Source: CAZAKZ01 sp964485695 (GTDB lineage: Bacteria; Planctomycetota; JAFGQW01). From it: a DNA stretch of 6,988 nt. Shown here piece after piece: positions 6,190 to 6,988 of the stretch. Numbering within the stretch: position 1 is the stretch's first letter; every line of letters begins with the position of its first letter. Below the pieces are notes generated by a model. It did no database searches and had not been told where the DNA came from. It saw nothing but the letters and a program-made list of their open reading frames with translations. The stretch covers positions 1 to 6,988 of the forward strand of contig CAZAKZ010000226.1 of assembly GCA_964485695.1 (NCBI GenBank), read 5' to 3'. The translations under genes were made by a program, and so were the position numbers.

Positions 6190-6762
6190 ATGCGAAAAAC
6201 CAATATGCCTGAAATCTACGTGAGCACCGATGTGGAGACCGACGGGCCGATCCCCGGTCCCCACTCCATGCTGAGCTTCGGTTCCGCCGCCTATCTTAAG
6301 GACAAGACCCTGGTGGCCACGTTCTCGGCCAACCTTGAGATCCTGCCCGGCGCCGCCGGACACCCGGACACCATGGCCTGGTGGAAGCAGCAGCCCGAGG
6401 CCTGGGCCGCGTGCCGCGAGAATCCCCGGCCGCCGGAGGAGGTGATGCCTGACTACGCCAGGTGGCTCGAGGGCCTCCCGGGCAAGCCCGTGTTCGTGGC
6501 CTACCCCCTCGGCTTCGACTTCATGTTCGTCTACTGGTACCTCGTGCGCTTCGCGGGCCGAAGCCCCTTCTCGTTCTCGGGCATCGACGTGAAGACCTAC
6601 GCCATGGCGCTGCTGCGGAGGGACTACCGGCAGAGCGTGAAGCAAAACATGCCCGAGCGCTGGTTCGACGACCTCCCCCATTCCCACGTCGCCCTGGACG
6701 ACGCCCTGGGCCAGGGTGCCCTGTTCTGCAACATGCTGGCGGAGAACCTGGGTTCCCGATAG
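6190..6762 (+). CDS. DEDDh-family 3'-5' exonuclease, probably an exoribonuclease
   Basis: The protein has 190 residues. Exo I is STDVETDG (12-19) with D14 and E16. Exo II is VAYPLGFDFMF (103-113) with D110. Exo III is HVALDDA (166-172) with H166 and D171, spaced H+5 as in RNase T and DnaQ. All catalytic residues of the two-metal DEDDh fold are therefore present. The segment TMAWWKQQPEAW (61-72) is typical of the Rv2179c-like (RNase AS) 3'-5' exoribonuclease group, so RNA is the likelier substrate, though DNA cannot be excluded. The usual HN before the Exo II FD is replaced by YP. The ATG at 6190 directly follows the TGA (6187-6189) of the AAA+ gene, and no Shine-Dalgarno site is seen. Translation therefore probably depends on termination-reinitiation. 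An internal ATG at 6205 (185 residues) is an alternative start. Both genes share strong C/G third-position preference, which supports one operon. Confidence 0.9.
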   Translation: MRKTNMPEIYVSTDVETDGPIPGPHSMLSFGSAAYLKDKTLVATFSANLEILPGAAGHPDTMAWWKQQPEAWAACRENPRPPEEVMPDYARWLEGLPGKPVFVAYPLGFDFMFVYWYLVRFAGRSPFSFSGIDVKTYAMALLRRDYRQSVKQNMPERWFDDLPHSHVALDDALGQGALFCNMLAENLGSR

Positions 6763-6785
6763 GCGGAAGAGCCAGACGGGGCTGC

Positions 6786-6879
6786 CACGGCCAACTTCTG
6801 GCCAGAAATGGGCCATTTCGGGATCGTGGAGTGCCCCATGAACACTTTTCGGCCCGATTCTGGCCAAAACTCGGCCGTG
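6786..6879. repeat. 29-base imperfect inverted repeat with 36-base spacer
   Basis: The arms are 6786-6814 and 6851-6879. By my count 24 of 29 positions match, plus one potential G-U pair in RNA. The left arm contains the perfect 12-base palindrome TTCTGGCCAGAA (6796-6807). The repeat starts 24 bases after the exonuclease stop codon, so it could form a large 3' hairpin in the operon mRNA. It has no T tract. Alternatives are a protein-binding site or the terminal repeats of a tiny mobile element. Confidence 0.75.
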
Positions 6880-6988
6880 AAGCGAAAGTTCACTGTACTG
6901 CCAGGCTTCGTCCATCCTACCTATCTCGCTCTCCGAGGGTATAATGAACTCGGGTCCGAGATGCGTGATGAAGTTCAGCCCGCAATAC
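6838..6988 (+). CDS. Possible 5' end of a further gene, doubtful
   Basis: A frame opens at the ATG at 6838, preceded by GGAG (6828-6831) at a 6-base spacing, and stays open to the window edge (about 50 residues). Only 23 of the 40 codons after the ATG end in G or C by my count, clearly lower than the neighbouring genes, and no family is recognised. The frame also crosses one arm of the inverted repeat and a perfect TATAAT. A later start is equally possible: an in-frame ATG at 6961, or an ATG in another frame at 6968. Confidence 0.22.
   Translation, partial: MNTFRPDSGQNSAVKRKFTVLPGFVHPTYLALRGYNELGSEMRDEVQPAI
6933..6960 (+). promoter_or_regulatory. TATAAT -10 box flanked by CCGAG/CTCGG half-sites
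   Basis: A perfect TATAAT lies at 6940-6945. It is bracketed by CCGAG (6933-6937) and CTCGG (6949-6953), with another CCGAG (6956-6960) that forms a second inverted pair with CTCGG. No convincing -35 is seen. The arrangement fits a repressor operator over a promoter for a gene starting near 6961 or 6968, which would leave a very short leader. Confidence 0.42.

Noticed and set aside
6744..6755. Small hairpin GAACC-TG-GGTTC at the end of the exonuclease gene
   Set aside because: The loop of 2 is too short for a stable stem, there is no T tract, and it is explained by codons.
6877..6893. GTGAA/TTCAC stem after the long inverted repeat
   Set aside because: It is a 5-bp AT-containing stem with a 7-base loop and no downstream T run, so it is not distinguishable from chance.
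4756..6915. A 719-codon open frame on the minus strand opposite the AAA+ gene
   Set aside because: It lies antisense to well-supported D2, release factor-like and exonuclease domains. Its composition (G, H, E, V-rich, no motifs) is the usual result of strong GC3 bias on the sense strand.

Overview
This is a high-GC bacterial window with strong C/G preference at third codon positions. It has recognisable sigma70-type -10 hexamers, Shine-Dalgarno sites and an N-terminal export signal, so a Gram-negative-like bacterium is likely. I cannot place it to phylum from these genes. No rRNA, tRNA, CRISPR array, transposase or phage gene is visible.

Layout. Bases 1-102 hold a possible end of an upstream transcript (small hairpin at 8-21) and a candidate promoter. 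A plus-strand gene at 103-1197 encodes an exported TPR-repeat protein. It runs tail to tail into a minus-strand GT4 glycosyltransferase of the trehalose synthase (TreT)-like group (2693 down to 1194), and the two stop codons overlap by 4 bases. A 151-base divergent intergenic region (2694-2844) carries a perfect extended -10 box for the glycosyltransferase, a candidate promoter and good RBS for the opposite gene, and a repeated TGGAAG/CTTCCA element between them.

The centre of interest is a two-gene unit on the plus strand. The first gene (2845-6189) encodes an 1114-residue protein with an N-terminal membrane anchor, a helical (HEAT-like) domain, and two ClpA/ClpB-type AAA+ modules. Its C-terminal ~265 residues look like class I peptide chain release factor RF2, with the stop-codon tripeptide and catalytic GGQ not preserved. 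D1 looks catalytically degenerate, with no Walker B acids and no arginine fingers. D2 looks ATP-competent but lacks the usual GYVG pore loop. The second gene starts on the base after the first gene's stop codon and encodes a DEDDh 3'-5' exo(ribo)nuclease with a complete catalytic set.

My reading, as inference, is a membrane-tethered unfoldase or remodelling ATPase with a ribosome-binding release factor mimic, co-expressed with an RNA-degrading enzyme. That is a possible ribosome-rescue, RNA quality-control or defence module. It recalls eukaryotic Dom34/Pelota (a release factor paralogue without GGQ) working with 3'-5' RNA decay. I do not know of a described system with this architecture, but I could not search for one.

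Bases 6763-6988 hold no confidently called gene. They contain a 29-base imperfect inverted repeat, a perfect TATAAT flanked by CCGAG/CTCGG half-sites, and possible starts of a next gene that leaves the window.
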